A stretch of 16,300 nucleotides of DNA. Origin: Pseudomonadota bacterium (lineage in GTDB: Bacteria; Desulfobacterota; Desulfobulbia; Desulfobulbales; JAGXFP01). Shown here piece after piece: positions 15,514 to 16,300 of this stretch (positions are counted from its first letter, which is position 1; the number at the start of each line of letters is the position of its first letter). The stretch spans positions 1-16,300 of the forward strand of contig DAOVJK010000028.1 in NCBI GenBank assembly GCA_030673265.1, in the 5' to 3' direction. A model generated the notes under the pieces. The model made no database searches. It was not told where the DNA came from and was given only the letters and a program-made list of their open reading frames with translations. A program made the position numbers and the translations under genes.

Positions 15514-15890
15514 CTTATGCCCCTAAAGGTTCTTGCATAATCCAAGAGAACTTAGCCCTGGTACTTACCATCGCGAACTTCAGCCGATACTGATGGACTC
15601 TTATGTAATTCTCTCATAAAATCGAGCTTGGCGGCAATAAATTCCGGAGTAACCAGCTACTTTGTCAACAAGCCGGCGCATTAAATCTTCACCCGGCAAG
15701 CCTCTGTGTTGTTATGGAAGCCGGAGCTGCTCCCGGGACTATCAATGGAGTAAAGTTACCGTGTATAAAATTTAGCGGATATTTTCGTGTTGACATTTGG
15801 CTGTATTTTCCTGCATCATAGAAGGAGTCTCTACACTGGAAGGTCGGGTGTCGCCTTGTCGATTGAATAACTATTTAGTGAGGCTAAGAA
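15514..15890. other. Intergenic region with possible degraded coding remnant
   Basis: About 377 bases without an intact gene. On the minus strand 15711-15552 two short frames read GLPGEDLMRRLVDKV and then, after a frame change near 15657, a 34-residue frame containing EFIAAKLDFMRELHK and ending at a TAA. Both look protein-like and together may be the tail of a lost gene; the family is not recognised. The right part carries a candidate promoter for the NosL-like gene and its leader. Confidence 0.35.
15790..15819 (+). promoter_or_regulatory. Probable sigma-70 promoter of the NosL-like gene
   Basis: A consensus TTGACA (15790-15795) is followed after 18 bases by CATCAT (15814-15819), which matches four of six -10 positions. 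A leader of roughly 65 bases would follow, with AGTGAGG (15877-15883) seven bases before the ATG at 15891. Confidence 0.4.
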
Positions 15891-16290
15891 ATGAGGAATA
15901 AGACGGTTTTTTCGGTCAGTTTTTCGGCATTTGTTCTGCTACTGGTTATTGCCGCTTATGCAGCTGAAATGGCCGGGAAATGCTCATTGTGCGGAATGAA
16001 TTTAAAATACCGCCTATGAAATCACTTTTAATGACGGCAAAAAGGCAACCTGCTGCTGCGCCCACTGTGGTCTTTATGTCAATGCCACCGAAACCGGCAA
16101 GGTCAAAGCGGCCCGGGCTCGTGATTTCATCAGCGGCGAGTGAATGACGCCGGACGCGATGACTTTTCTTTTCAAGAGCAGCGCTACCCCGGCCTGCGCC
16201 CCTAACTGGAGAGCCTTTGGCAAAAAGACAGAGGCGGAAAAGTTCCAGAAGGGTTTCGGAGGCACCATCTACAACTTCGCTGAAGCTTAA
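15891..16290 (+). pseudogene. NosL-like periplasmic protein, broken by a frameshift and an internal TGA
   Basis: The ATG at 15891 has a good ribosome site and opens a signal peptide (hydrophobic core, then AYA-AE) followed by GKCSLCGMNLK, the CxxCGM start of NosL-family copper or metal-binding proteins. That frame ends at TGA 16017. The homology continues one frame on from about 16006 (NTAYEITFNDGKKATCC then CAHCGLYVN) up to a second stop, TGA at 16141, directly after RDFISGE, where family members commonly carry W or K. Beyond it the same frame runs MTPDAMTFLFKSS ... FQKGFGGTIYNFAEA to a natural TAA at 16288. Two separate lesions argue for a true pseudogene over a single sequencing error. NosL itself serves nitrous oxide reductase, but short relatives occur widely without nosZ. 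Confidence 0.7.
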
Positions 16291-16300
16291 GGCAAGAGCC

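Noticed and set aside
15798..15815. Sigma-54 (-24/-12) promoter before the NosL-like gene
   Set aside because: The GG and GC elements are two bases too far apart; the sigma-70 reading fits better.
16141..16143. TGA as a selenocysteine codon in the NosL-like gene
   Set aside because: Relatives do not carry Cys at this place, W or K is usual there, and a separate frameshift upstream already breaks the gene; no SECIS-like hairpin was evident by eye.

Overview
The window looks like chromosomal core DNA of an anaerobic deltaproteobacterium-type organism (Desulfobacterota, possibly Desulfobulbales or a related sulfate- or sulfur-metabolising group). This placement is an inference. It rests on a small ferredoxin with the same cysteine/aspartate spacing as Desulfovibrio africanus ferredoxin III, a short GNAT acetyltransferase of the type seen in Geobacter/Desulfovibrio-like genomes, the secA-argJ adjacency, and an NtrC-family two-component pair. 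No rRNA, tRNA, CRISPR array, insertion sequence or phage gene was seen.

Layout. Positions 1-724 (minus strand) hold the first 30 codons of a zinc-ribbon protein, cut by the window edge, preceded by a five-repeat TPR protein. Positions 1044-2450 (plus) encode a CbiA/DsrN-type glutamine amidotransferase; a small Cys-containing protein of unknown function is convergent with it (2441-2794, minus). A ferredoxin gene with its own likely promoter and a strong terminator follows (3074-3335). Next come a four-TM protein overlapping alanine racemase (3420-5019), argS and a SPOR-domain protein (5143-7410), a GNAT acetyltransferase and secA (7631-10660), then argJ (10764-11954) ending at a probable terminator. 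A second likely transcription unit, 12046-15005, encodes a rhodanese lipoprotein, a membrane histidine kinase and an NtrC-type sigma-54 activator.

From about 15006 to the end the character changes. Here there are a perfect FNR-type palindrome with no obvious target gene, an unrecognised secreted protein on the minus strand, a stretch with possible degraded coding sequence, and a NosL-like gene broken by a frameshift and an internal TGA. This end looks like eroding accessory DNA beside a conserved housekeeping block.

How the genes fit together. The 5.1-12.0 kb block joins arginine metabolism (argS, a possible N-acetylglutamate synthase, argJ) with protein export (secA) and the cell envelope (SPOR protein); alr just upstream supplies D-alanine for peptidoglycan. 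The amidotransferase and the ferredoxin would suit siroheme/dissimilatory sulfite reductase biology if the former is DsrN, but no dsrAB lies in the window, so that link is unproven. The rhodanese-kinase-regulator set may form a sulfur- or envelope-responsive signalling unit; this is inferred only from gene order.
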